Of a DNA stretch of 64,000 bases, positions 52,101-60,606 are shown in pieces. The DNA lies in the NCBI GenBank assembly GCA_963743425.1, contig CAVUPU010000001.1, forward strand, positions 930,001 to 994,000, in the 5' to 3' direction. Positions within the stretch are counted from its first letter, which is position 1. Every line of letters begins with the position of its first letter. Position numbers and translations under genes: made by a program. Source of the stretch: JAJVID01 sp963743425. Lineage in GTDB: Bacteria; Acidobacteriota; Blastocatellia; RBC074. The notes under the pieces were generated by a model. That model did not search any database, was not told where the DNA came from, and saw only the letters and a program-made list of their open reading frames with translations.

Positions 52101-53199
52101 TGAAGACGGTCTGTTCAACGTCGAATATGCGGATGTGCTGGGAATTCCTTTCGATTTCACGGCCAAGCCGGTGGTCGCGCCGCCGCAAAAGCCGCGTGAG
52201 ACCATCCAGGTCAAAGCTGTTCGTCCCGACCGCGACCATCTCGAAATCCGCTTTCCGCGCGTGGCCGGCTACCGCGTCGAACTGCCCGAAGAACGGCTGA
52301 CGGCGGAGTTCAACGACGACTCCGTGTTGGTGCTGACGCCGGACCTTGTGGGCCCCTCAATCACCCAGAACGCGGGCATCATCGGCGAGTCGGTAAACCT
52401 GAGCCTGGATCACCTGGACGACATGCGCCCTTCGACGCTCTTGTTCCATCTCACCCAACGCTTGCTTTACACGAAGTGGCGCGACCCAAACGAGGAAGCC
52501 AAGCTGCATTTGTTCGGTCAGCTCAAGCGCATCACCAGGCAATGGCTCGACACCTGTCTGGTGTGCAAGGGCGGCACGCATCCGGCGTTACTGATGTATC
52601 AGGAATTGGCCGACATAGCCTGCGAGCGCATTACCGCCGGCATCACGCGCGCGCTGGCGGACGAGCGCCCCATCAAAGCCGTGCTCGATCCTTACAATCC
52701 CACCGGCTCCACAATCCACGTGAAGTTCAGCACGTCGAAGACCTACCGCTGGGAGACCGACGCGCGCCGCTGTCATATCAACTGGGTTATCCTCGACAGC
52801 GATTGGGAGGCCGAGTTCTGCCGCGTGGCCGAATCTCACCCGCGTGTTCGGGCTTACGTCAAGAATCATAATCTCGGACTGGAAGTCCCTTACCGCTACG
52901 GCTCGGAAATACGCAAATACATTCCTGATTTCATCGTGCTGGTGGATGACGGTCACGGCGAAGACGACCTGTTGCGCCTGATTGTCGAGATCAAGGGATA
53001 CCGCCGCGAAGACGCCAAGGAAAAGAAGGCGACGATGGAAACTTATTGGGTCCCCGGCGTGAATAACAACGGTCAGTATGGCCGCTGGGCTTTCGCCGAA
53101 TTCACCGACGTTTTCCAGATGGAAGAGGATTTCGCATTGAAGGTAGAAGCGCATTTCAACCAAATGATTGATGCAGCCGCCGCGCAGCCGGTCGCGTAG
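49117..53199 (+). CDS. Type III-like restriction helicase-nuclease (BPTD_3080-like) containing an intein
   Basis: A 1360-residue chain, of which 620-960 are an intein. The extein (~1019 residues) is a superfamily 2 helicase: Walker A LATGAGKTTVMAM near 178, motif II NDESHHC near 310, motif III DLSATPFF, and motif VI LCEQVIGRALRR after the intein. Its C-terminus carries a PD-(D/E)xK nuclease: RKYIPDFIVLVDDG then LIVEIKGYR. With the methyltransferase downstream it forms a restriction-modification pair resembling the BPTD_3080 group. The intein sits in the conserved strand between motifs V and VI, so an active enzyme depends on splicing. The start at ATG 49117 has no strong Shine-Dalgarno. Confidence 0.88.
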   Translation: MGNRFFEQPVLNSPYDYPRRHWELDEQGQPTQRIIESRRGAEFITPIPKPRKRKETAQQQLMVFDEGKGLSTEQQQYDPTPIINELRHYVGQWRSLPNPVDWQVTPETARLLQHWRGRQFSNVRPFFCQVEAVETVIWLTEVASNIGRVGNRFLEHLANANNDANPELMRLALKLATGAGKTTVMAMLIAWQTVNAVRRPQSKKFTRGFLIVTPGLTIKDRLRVLQPNDPDSYYASREIVPGDMLDDVKRAKIVITNYHAFKLRERVEISKGGRSLLQGRGEALNTLETEGQMLQRVMPDLMGIKNILALNDESHHCYREKPGEDDVDELKGDDKEEAKKNNEAARLWISGLETVNRKLGLTRVIDLSATPFFLRGSGYAEGTLFPWTMSDFSLMDAIECGIVKLPRVPVADNIPGGEMPKFRNLWEHIRTRMPKKGRGKANSLDPLSLPVELQTALQALYGHYEKTYRLWEEAGIRVPPCFIVVCNNTSTSKLVYDYISGFQRENDDGTSSLENGRLPLFRNFDEHGNPLGRPRTLLIDSEQLESGEALDDKFRAMAGPEIDLFRREIVERTNDPRQAENLTDQDLLREVMNTVGKPGKLGESIRCVVSVSMLTEGWDCLDSETEILTPGGWRGRGEMAPGDIIYSLNRDTGLLETVPVLEYGERPVRPDERMVRLKSQHLDIRVTEGHEFHIKYRDPRKGGALSRNFITKTGAELLERRGSYALPLAAEMAEPFPGVCLTDDEIRLIAWFMTDGGFSKYNLAISQSKHYKEEIRALLKRLDLDFVEIIVQPGRSCFANAKPNHVFRIPKGTHSGTLARRGWDPYAGFLDKSVAPLLRQIDRRQFLIFWEELLKGDGERQGNKAGWLWCCEKAQVDAYTHMAVVRGLSASYHEELTNAGKTVYRVSVRDAQWITSDPRDERATRITAETPRPDESVWCVRNRNSSIVTRRNGKIAILGNCNNVTHVLGVRAFGTQLLCEQVIGRALRRQIYETNEDGLFNVEYADVLGIPFDFTAKPVVAPPQKPRETIQVKAVRPDRDHLEIRFPRVAGYRVELPEERLTAEFNDDSVLVLTPDLVGPSITQNAGIIGESVNLSLDHLDDMRPSTLLFHLTQRLLYTKWRDPNEEAKLHLFGQLKRITRQWLDTCLVCKGGTHPALLMYQELADIACERITAGITRALADERPIKAVLDPYNPTGSTIHVKFSTSKTYRWETDARRCHINWVILDSDWEAEFCRVAESHPRVRAYVKNHNLGLEVPYRYGSEIRKYIPDFIVLVDDGHGEDDLLRLIVEIKGYRREDAKEKKATMETYWVPGVNNNGQYGRWAFAEFTDVFQMEEDFALKVEAHFNQMIDAAAAQPVA
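50974..51996 (+). other. Intein (341 residues) with LAGLIDADG-type homing endonuclease domain
   Basis: It starts with Cys in CLDSETEILTPGGWRGRGE (block A), has the block B motif DIRVTEGHEFHI with its Thr and His, and ends in VTRRNGKIAILGN followed by Cys as +1 residue. The penultimate residue is Gly, not the usual His. Inside, LIAWFMTDGGF and FWEELLKGDGE are the two DOD/LAGLIDADG helices with their acidic residues. Removing it joins MLTEGWD to CNNVTHVLGV, the normal helicase sequence. Confidence 0.95.
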
Positions 53200-53246
53200 A
53201 AATGGATCGAGAAGAATCCTGCAGTCCGCGAAGCGGACGGAAGAAT

Positions 53247-53412
53247 AAAGCCTGGGGTGGAGCAAAGCGGAACCCCAGGTGAGCATGGAAACCATCGCGC
53301 CAGCCTGCGAAGCGGGCGACAGCGTTGGCAAGAGATTGTTGAATCAGTGTCTGTCGCCCGCTTCGCAGGCTGGCGTTGCTGTTACGCCTTTTCCTGGGGC
53401 TAACGCCCCAGG
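53247..53412. repeat. Nested hairpins downstream of the restriction gene
   Basis: GCCAGCCTGCGAAGCGGGCG (53300 on) and its complement ending at 53374 form one hairpin. AGCCTGGGGT...ACCCCAGG (about 53249-53279) and CCTGGGGCTAACGCCCCAGG (53393-53412) form others. There is no coding potential. This is the landing site of the MITE-like copy 2. Confidence 0.75.
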
Positions 53413-53422
53413 CTTTATGCTC

Positions 53423-53709
53423 TTGTCATTACCCACATCGTTTCTCCCTTGCGCCGGAGGCGCGGCGGGAGATTAGCCGGTGGTGGAACCACCGGAAAGC
53501 CCGTCATTATTGCCTTTGCGCCCCGGCAGGGGCGCGGGACCGAAGTGCGGTGGAAGAAATTTCGTTGTTCAGGGTTCCGTCCAGCACCCCTGCCGGGGTG
53601 CGATGCATCGGCGCTCGGTTTCCGGTGGTTCCACCACCGGCTAATATCCACCGCCCTTTCAGGGCGAAAAGCAGGAATGGCCGAACGCGAAACATGTGGG
53701 TAATGACAA
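53423..53709. mobile_element. MITE-like element, copy 2, with 11-bp target duplication
   Basis: About 287 bp with ends TTGTCATTACCCACAT and ATGTGGGTAATGACAA. The direct repeat GGCTTTATGCT flanks it at 53411-53421 and 53710-53720. The interior is over 95% identical to 36249-36528. It lies between the restriction and methyltransferase genes and carries no gene. Confidence 0.88.
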
Positions 53710-53749
53710 GGCTTTATGCTGTCGCCTGCTCCGCAGGCTAAAAACCGCT

Positions 53750-56698
53750 ATGGCCAAGAACCAAACTAAAAAGACCGTCGAAACGCTCAAGCACGAAGAC
53801 GCTTCGCGCAAGAACATCCCCACCGCCGAATTCCAATCGGTGATGCGGCAGGAAGACCAGAGCTTTGTCCGCGTGGCCTACGAACGCCGCAACCGCGATC
53901 TTGACCCGCAATTGGTCTGGCGCGGCAAGGATGAGCAGGACTGGTCGGATCTGGTAGTCCATGCGCCGCCGCTCTACATTCAGGAGAAAGTCCATCCCAA
54001 GGCGCTGATTGACGACCTGCTGCGCCGCACGAAAGCCAATGAGCGCGCGGGCGAATCACAACCCGATCTCTTCGCCGATTTCAATGGATTGCCGGACGGC
54101 GCCGACAAGACCGACTTCTATCAGCACGACGCCAACTGGACCAACCGCATGATCCTCGGCGACAGTCTGCAAGTGATGGCTTCGTTGGCCGAACGCGAAG
54201 GGCTGCGCGGCAAGGTGCAATGCATCTATCTCGATCCGCCCTACGGCATCAAGTTCAACTCCAATTTCCAGTGGTCAACCACCAGCCGCGACGTGAAGGA
54301 CGGAAACACCGACCACATCACGCGCGAGCCGGAGCAGGTGAAGGCATTTCGGGATACGTGGCGCGACGGGATTCATTCCTATCTGACCTATCTGCGCGAT
54401 CGGTTGACGGTGGTGCGGGATTTGTTGGCGGAGAGCGGTTCGATCTTTGTGCAGATTGGCGATGAGAATGTGCATCGGGTGCGGGCGGTGATGGATGAGG
54501 TATTCGGTGATGATAATCTCTGTGCCGTCATACCTTTCGTAACGACGAGCAGCCAGACCAGCGAGTTGCTTTCGTCAACGAACGACTACCTGATTTGGTT
54601 TGCGCGTAATCGCGACAATGTGAAGTTCCGTCGTTTGTACAAGCTCAAGGAAGTGGGCGAAGAAGGTGGCACGAAATACAACAGCGTCGAGTTGCCATCG
54701 GGTGTAAGAGGACCGACAAGTCGCTTGATAGCAGGAGACGAGATACCTACGGGCGCGCGAGTCTTTCGGCCAAGTCCAATGGTCTCACAGAGTGGAGGCG
54801 AGACATCAGCCTTTCCAGTGATGTTTGAAGGCGAGTATCGGTTTCCACGCTCAGGTTTTTGGAAGACGAATCGTGATGGAATTGAGCGGCTCATTAAGTG
54901 CAATCGAATAGTCGTCGAGGGCAGGTCGATTGCGTATGTCCGCTACCTCGTCGACTTTCCGGTCTTTCCAATTTCATCCTTCTGGGATGACACTTGGGGC
55001 GTACAGTCGCGTTCCGATCCCAAAAGATACGTTGTTCAAACTTCATCACAGGTCATCGAACGTTGCCTCCTTATGACTACCGACCCTGGCGACCTCGTGC
55101 TCGACCCCACCTGCGGCTCCGGTACCACCGCCTACGTCGCCGAACAATGGGGGCGCCGCTGGATCACGATTGATACTTCGCGCGTCGCCTTGGCCCTTGC
55201 CCGCGCTCGCATCATGGGAGCGCGCTATCCATACTATCTGCTTGCCGACTCCACGGATGGCCAACGCAAGGAAGCCGAGATCACCCGTACCGCGCCATCG
55301 TCACAACCTACACGCGGCGACATCCGCCAGGGCTTCGTCTACGAGCGCGTGCCGCACATTACGCTGAAATCCATCGCCAACAACGCCGAGATTGACGTCA
55401 TCTGGGAGAAATTCCAGGAGGCGCTGGAAACATTGCGCGAACAGCTCAACGCGGCGATGGGCAGGCGTTGGGAGGAATGGGAGATTCCGCGTGAAGCGGA
55501 AGACCCGTGGAATACCACGACACAAACCATTTTCCACGAGTTGAAGGCCAAGCAAGCGAGAGGCGAGGATGCAAACACCGCGAGGCTGGCTGAGCTCTTG
55601 TCGGCCATCAACCACAATCTCAAACGCAACTACAGCCTTCAAAGTCTGCCCGATCGTCCGGCCGATCCCTGGCCGGAGCCGGCGCGGAAGCTGCACGCGG
55701 AATGGTGGAAACAGCGCATCGCCCGCCAGAAAGAGATTGACGCCTCCATCGCCGCCAAAGCCGAGTTCGAATACCTGTACGACAAGCCCTATGAGGACAA
55801 AAGGAAAGTCCGCGTCGCCGGGCCGTTCACGGTTGAGAGCATCTCGCCGCACCGCGCATTGGGAGTGGACGAAGACGACGAACTGATTGACCCGATCAAG
55901 ACCGCGTGCGACAAAGAGTTCGACTTCATCCGGATGATTCTGGAGAACCTGAAGACCGCCGGAGTGCAGCAGGCGCATAAGGAAGACAAGATCAACTTCA
56001 CGTCGCTCGCGCCCTGGCCCGGCAACCTGATCTGCGCCGAAGGGCGATACGTTGAAGGCGACGCCGATTCGGGCAAGGTGAAACGCGCGGCGATCTTCAT
56101 CGGCCCGGAATTCGGGACTGTCTCGCGCCCCGATCTGGTGGCCGCGGCGCGTGAAGCGGGCGATACGGGTTTCGACGCGCTGATCACCTGCGCGTTCAAT
56201 TACGACGCCCACTCCACGGAATTCGACAAGCTGGGACGCATTCCCGTGCTGAAAGCTCGCATGAACGCCGACCTGCACATGGCCAACGATTTGAAGAACA
56301 CCGGCAAGGGCAACCTGTTCGTCATCTTCGGCGAACCGGACATTGACGTCCTCGACGCCGGAAGCAGCCAGATTCGGGTGAAGGTCAAAGGCGTGGACGT
56401 CTTTCATCCCAACACCGGCGAAGTCAGGAGCGACGGAGCCGACGGCATCGCCTGCTGGTTCATTGACACCGATTACAACGAAGAGAGCTTCTTCGTGCGC
56501 CATGCCTATTTTCTGGGCGCGAACGATCCGTACAAATCGCTGAAGACCACGCTCAAGGCCGAGATCAACGAAGAGGCGTGGGCGACGCTGAACAACGACA
56601 TTTCGCGCTCCTTCGACAAACCAACATCAGGCCGGATTGCCGTGAAGGTGATCAACCATCTGGGCGACGAGGTGATGAAGGTGTTCCGGGTGGATTAA
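53750..56698 (+). CDS. Site-specific DNA methyltransferase of the restriction locus
   Basis: A 982-residue adenine-type methyltransferase starting at ATG 53750; upstream codons come from repeat sequence. IYLDPPYGIKFNSNFQWS near residue 160 is the catalytic motif, and LVLDPTCGSGTTAYVAEQWG near 450 the SAM-binding motif, so the order is DPPY before FxG as in the type III (beta) group. The last ~450 residues are an additional domain that may recognise DNA or bind the helicase. It would protect the host from the nuclease at 49117. Confidence 0.92.
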   Translation: MAKNQTKKTVETLKHEDASRKNIPTAEFQSVMRQEDQSFVRVAYERRNRDLDPQLVWRGKDEQDWSDLVVHAPPLYIQEKVHPKALIDDLLRRTKANERAGESQPDLFADFNGLPDGADKTDFYQHDANWTNRMILGDSLQVMASLAEREGLRGKVQCIYLDPPYGIKFNSNFQWSTTSRDVKDGNTDHITREPEQVKAFRDTWRDGIHSYLTYLRDRLTVVRDLLAESGSIFVQIGDENVHRVRAVMDEVFGDDNLCAVIPFVTTSSQTSELLSSTNDYLIWFARNRDNVKFRRLYKLKEVGEEGGTKYNSVELPSGVRGPTSRLIAGDEIPTGARVFRPSPMVSQSGGETSAFPVMFEGEYRFPRSGFWKTNRDGIERLIKCNRIVVEGRSIAYVRYLVDFPVFPISSFWDDTWGVQSRSDPKRYVVQTSSQVIERCLLMTTDPGDLVLDPTCGSGTTAYVAEQWGRRWITIDTSRVALALARARIMGARYPYYLLADSTDGQRKEAEITRTAPSSQPTRGDIRQGFVYERVPHITLKSIANNAEIDVIWEKFQEALETLREQLNAAMGRRWEEWEIPREAEDPWNTTTQTIFHELKAKQARGEDANTARLAELLSAINHNLKRNYSLQSLPDRPADPWPEPARKLHAEWWKQRIARQKEIDASIAAKAEFEYLYDKPYEDKRKVRVAGPFTVESISPHRALGVDEDDELIDPIKTACDKEFDFIRMILENLKTAGVQQAHKEDKINFTSLAPWPGNLICAEGRYVEGDADSGKVKRAAIFIGPEFGTVSRPDLVAAAREAGDTGFDALITCAFNYDAHSTEFDKLGRIPVLKARMNADLHMANDLKNTGKGNLFVIFGEPDIDVLDAGSSQIRVKVKGVDVFHPNTGEVRSDGADGIACWFIDTDYNEESFFVRHAYFLGANDPYKSLKTTLKAEINEEAWATLNNDISRSFDKPTSGRIAVKVINHLGDEVMKVFRVD

Positions 56699-56759
56699 GG
56701 GAAGATAGAGACGCGCCGTCTCTTCGCCGCGTCAGCAGCGGCGTGAATTTAGTCCGGGG

Positions 56760-57130
56760 TTTATGGTCTTTGAGAATTGACTCCGGCCATCCGTCTTCAG
56801 TCCCGGAGGGACAGCGGATATTAGCCGGTGGAACCACCGGAAGGTTGAAGGTGAGTTTCCCTAGCCCCGGAGGGGCGACAGACGCAACTCTGGTCTGTCG
56901 CCCCTCCGGGGCTAGGAGATGTGTTGGCGGCTCGGTTCCGGTGGTTCCACCACCGGAAGAGTTGAAAGTGAGTTTGTCCAGCCCTGGAGGGGCGACAGAC
57001 GCAACTCTGGTCTGTCGCCCCTCCAGGGCTAGGAGATATGTTGGCGGCTCGGTTCCGGTGGTTCCACCACCGGCTAATATCCGCCGCCCCTCCGGGGCTA
57101 TGGCAGAACTGAATTCTCAAAGACCATAAA
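56760..57130. repeat. Compound palindromic element related to the MITE family
   Basis: Outer arms TTTATGGTCTTTGAGAATT (56760-56778) and 57112-57130 are exact inverse complements. Inside, a ~112-bp unit occurs twice, each with a hairpin AGCCC(C/T)GGAGGGGCGACAGA and its complement, and with TTCCGGTGGTTCCACCACCG. The shared GGTTCCACCACCGGCTAATA block links it to the elements at 36249 and 53426. It separates the methyltransferase from the next gene. Confidence 0.88.
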
Positions 57131-57199
57131 CGCCGGTCTAAGCTCAAACACCGCCACGCAGCGAAGAAACGGTCACTGAATGGTAGATAAGGATCAACG

Positions 57200-59272
57200 A
57201 TGGAATTTCGCATTGCCGACACCTTTACCGACGGCCTGGCAAAGCTGACAGGCGAAGAGCAAAAAGCGGTCAAGACCACCGCGTTCGATCTGCAAATGAA
57301 CCCCGCCAATCCGGGGATGCAGTTTCACAAGCTGGACGCGGCCCATGATCCGCGATTCTGGTCAGTCCGTGTGACGCGAGACATCCGATTGATCGTTCAC
57401 AAGACCGAAGCCAGCCTGTTGCTGTGTTACGTCGCGCATCACGACGAGGCTTATCGCTGGGCGGAACGTCGCAAGCTGGAAACACACCCGAAGACCGGCG
57501 CGGCGCAATTGGTTGAAATCCGCGAGACCGTCCAGGAGATCACCATCCCAAGATATGTCGAGACGCCGCCGTCCGCGCCGCCCAAGCAGTTCCTGTTCGC
57601 GCGTTTTTCCGATGATGAGTTATTGAGTTACGGCGTACCTGTCGAATGGATGAAAGACGTGCGCCACGCCGACGAAGATACGGTGCTGGAGTTGGCCGAC
57701 CATTTGCCCCGCGAAGCGGCTGAGGCGTTGCTCGAACTGGCGACTGGCGGCAGGCCGCAAATCCCTCAGCCCGCGGCCAGGGGCGCCAATCCGTTCGATC
57801 ATCCCGACGCTCAGCGCCGCTTCCGCATGATGAGCGACGCCGAAGAGCTGGAACGCGCGCTGAATTACCCATGGGAGAAATGGATGATCTTCCTGCATCC
57901 GGCGCAGCGGCAGTTGGTCGAGCGGGAATACAAAGGGCCTGCGCGCGTCGCGGGTTCGGCTGGCACTGGAAAGACCATCGTCGCGCTTCATCGAGCGGCA
58001 TTTCTGGCGCGCAACAACCGTGAAGCGCGAGTCTTGCTCACCACCTTTTCCGACACGTTGTCGAATGCGCTGCGAACCAAACTCCGGCGTTTGATCCATC
58101 ACGAGCCACGTCTCGGGGATAACATAGAAACGCATTCCATCAATGCGATTGGGCGGCGGCTTTATGAATTGCAATTCGGCGCTCCGCAAATCGCGTCGGA
58201 TGAGGTGATTCAATCTTTATTGGTTGAAGCGGCCAAAGAGATAGAAGGACATAAATTCAGCCGGCATTTTTTGCGGACGGAATGGGAAGAGGTCGTTGAC
58301 GCGTGGCAGTTGGAATCCTGGGAAGACTATCGTGACGTCAGGCGTTTGGGCAGAAAGACGCGACTGCCGGAACAGCAGCGTGTCGCGCTCTGGTCAATCT
58401 TTGATCGTGTCCACTCTCAACTGAACGAGCGAGGCCTGATCACCTATTCGGGAATGTTCAGCCAGTTAGCCGCTCAGCTTGCCGAGCGGGACCAGCCGCC
58501 TTTCGATTTTGTCGTGGTGGATGAAGCGCAGGATGTCAGCGTCGCTGAGTTGCGATTTCTCGCGGCGCTTGGATCTGGCCAACCGAACGGACTTTTTTTT
58601 GCCGGCGACCTGGGCCAAAGAATCTTTCAGGCGCCGTTTTCCTGGAAAGCGATTGGAGTGGACATTCGCGGGCGTTCCAGCACGCTGCGCATCAATTACC
58701 GAACCTCGCACCAGATCAGAATGCAGGCTGACCGTTTGCTGGGTCCCGAAGTGTCCGACGTTGACGGGAACACGGAAGAACGGCGGAACACAATTTCGGT
58801 TTTCAACGGGCCATCTCCGACGATTCGGGTTTTTGACAGCATCCCGGAAGAAGCGAAAGCAGTTGGCGTCTGGCTTTCCGAGCGCGGCAAAGAAGGCATG
58901 AGGCCTGAAGAAATCGGAGTCTTCGTCCGTTCCGAGGCGGAACTGGATCGAGCCAGGACGGCGGTAACGGACGCCGGGTTGAGGTTCAAGGTACTCGACG
59001 AGAACGTTGAAACGACCAGCGGCTACGTCTCGATCAGCGCCATGCGCCTTGCCAAGGGACTGGAGTTCCGCTCGGTCGTCGTCATGGCGTGTGACGACGA
59101 GATTATTCCCTTGCAGGAAAGGGTCGAAACGGCAGCCGATGACACGGATCTGGAAGAGGTCTACAACACTGAACGCCATCTGCTTTACGTCGCCTGCACC
59201 CGCGCTCGGGATCATCTGCTCGTGACGAGCGTCGCGCCGGCGTCTGAATTCCTCGATGATCTACGCCAATGA
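57200..59272 (+). CDS. UvrD-like superfamily 1 helicase with N-terminal RelE-like domain
   Basis: A 690-residue protein starting at ATG 57200 behind ATAAGGA. Residues 1-95 look like a RelE/HigB toxin fold: TFTDGLAKLTGEEQKAVKTT then HDPRFWSVRVTRDIRLIVHK and LLLCYVAHHDEAYRWAERR. After a linker, ARVAGSAGTGKTIVALHRAA near 251 is Walker A, FVVVDEAQDVS motif II, STLRINYRTSHQIR motif IV region, and LLYVACTRARDHLLVTS motif VI. It probably unwinds DNA. Its adjacency to the RM pair suggests a defence accessory. Confidence 0.85.
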   Translation: MEFRIADTFTDGLAKLTGEEQKAVKTTAFDLQMNPANPGMQFHKLDAAHDPRFWSVRVTRDIRLIVHKTEASLLLCYVAHHDEAYRWAERRKLETHPKTGAAQLVEIRETVQEITIPRYVETPPSAPPKQFLFARFSDDELLSYGVPVEWMKDVRHADEDTVLELADHLPREAAEALLELATGGRPQIPQPAARGANPFDHPDAQRRFRMMSDAEELERALNYPWEKWMIFLHPAQRQLVEREYKGPARVAGSAGTGKTIVALHRAAFLARNNREARVLLTTFSDTLSNALRTKLRRLIHHEPRLGDNIETHSINAIGRRLYELQFGAPQIASDEVIQSLLVEAAKEIEGHKFSRHFLRTEWEEVVDAWQLESWEDYRDVRRLGRKTRLPEQQRVALWSIFDRVHSQLNERGLITYSGMFSQLAAQLAERDQPPFDFVVVDEAQDVSVAELRFLAALGSGQPNGLFFAGDLGQRIFQAPFSWKAIGVDIRGRSSTLRINYRTSHQIRMQADRLLGPEVSDVDGNTEERRNTISVFNGPSPTIRVFDSIPEEAKAVGVWLSERGKEGMRPEEIGVFVRSEAELDRARTAVTDAGLRFKVLDENVETTSGYVSISAMRLAKGLEFRSVVVMACDDEIIPLQERVETAADDTDLEEVYNTERHLLYVACTRARDHLLVTSVAPASEFLDDLRQ

Positions 59273-59300
59273 GATTGGATCAAGGAATCGTCTCCTTTTT

Positions 59301-60414
59301 TCACCTGGCATCGAACAGGCCCAGGTACTCTTCCGCCGGGGCCGGAGGGATTTTCGCCAATTCCAAATTCTCTTCGACGTGCGCGACGTCGCTCATCCCG
59401 ACAAGCGCGACGTTAATTCCAGGGGTCGAGCGGGTGAATTGAATTGCGCGCTGCGCGTCCGTGCGCAATCCTCTCAGAGAGGCGCCGACAATCGGCGGCA
59501 ATCCCGAAGAGAGGCGCGATTGGAGGATCGAGGCGCTCGCCACGACCGTGACGTCGAGTCCAGCCGCCGCCTGCAGAAATGTGGCCTTCTCGCCATCGAG
59601 CGTTTGATTGGCATCCGTAAACGCCTCGGTCATCGCCAGGTTGAATGGCAATTGGACGACTTTGAAGTGATGGTCGTCTCCCGCCACCTCGCGCGCGGTC
59701 TCCACCACTCGTTCCAACGACATCGCCTCCGGACTGTCCGATGGCGCCCGATAGCCGTTCCACGTGGCCGTCCCATAGCTCGAAATCTTGCCATCCGCCA
59801 CGGCGGTCTCCAGACACTCGAACGCGGCGCGCAGCCTCCTGTAAAACTCATCGCGCGAAACTTCCGCAAGCTGCGATTCCGGATTGTGAATGTAGTAGAC
59901 GTCAACGCATTCGAGCTTCAGGTTGCGGAGGCTCTGATCGAGTTGATGCGCGATATAGGCGGGCGTCATGCAATGGCTCGATTGAACGAAGTCGTCCCAC
60001 TTGCAGACGCCCGGTTTGATGAATGTCTCTTCGAGATAGGCGATCATCTCCTGACGACTGCGGGGCGGCGTGGCGTCGAACGGGATGTAGCCGCCCTTGG
60101 TCGAGACTACGATCTCGTCGCGCGTTCGACCCGAACAGATCGGCGAGCGCATCGCCTATGTTTCGCTCGCTGCGTTGGCAACGGTAGTTCGCCGCCGTAT
60201 CGAAGACGTTACAACCCAATTCGACGGCGCGTTTGACGGCGCTTCGATAGGCTTCGTCGGTTCGCTCGTCAGGGGCGCCAAGATATGATCCGAAGCCGAT
60301 TGACGACATCCACAACCCCTGCGACCGCCGAAAATGGCCCTCGGCGCCAGCGCCGGTAAAACGCGCCTTGTAATTTGCTGTTCCTTCTGTCGTGGCTTTG
60401 CGCGATGAGACCAT
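59301..60414 (-). pseudogene. Aldo/keto reductase with one frameshift
   Basis: The start at 60414 lies behind GGAGGAGGAG. Frame 1 reads SSIGFGSYLGAPDERTDEAY and CNVFDTAANYRCQRSERNIG with the catalytic Asp and Tyr. A break near 60130-60145 shifts to EIVVSTKGGYIPFD, which carries the catalytic Lys, LKLECVDVYYIHNPESQL and on to EEYLGLFDAR at 59301. NADPH-dependent reduction of an unknown carbonyl is expected. Both halves are well conserved, so it is either a recent pseudogene or a sequencing error. Confidence 0.85.
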
Positions 60415-60433
60415 GATCTCCTCCTCCGGAAAA

Positions 60434-60507
60434 TCAACCACGAAGAAACGAAGAGCGCGAAGGTTTTTTCTGTTCTTTCTTCGTTTTCTTCGTTTCTTCG
60501 TGGTTGA
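60434..60507. repeat. Hairpin upstream of the aldo/keto reductase
   Basis: TCAACCACGAAGAAACGAAG and the inverse complement ending TTCGTTTCTTCGTGGTTGA form the arms, built on CGAAGAAACGAAG words. It is located 20 bases upstream of the reverse-strand start. Confidence 0.88.
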
Positions 60508-60606
60508 CGTTCATTATTCACAAAATCCTGATGCGAACACGGTTTGTGAAAGCTTTGACGGCGGGCAGTCTACCACTTTGTCTTCTCGAGTGGCAGAGTC
60601 GGGGGG

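Noticed and set aside
55301..56503. 400-residue reverse ORF
   Set aside because: Shadow of the methyltransferase C-terminal half.
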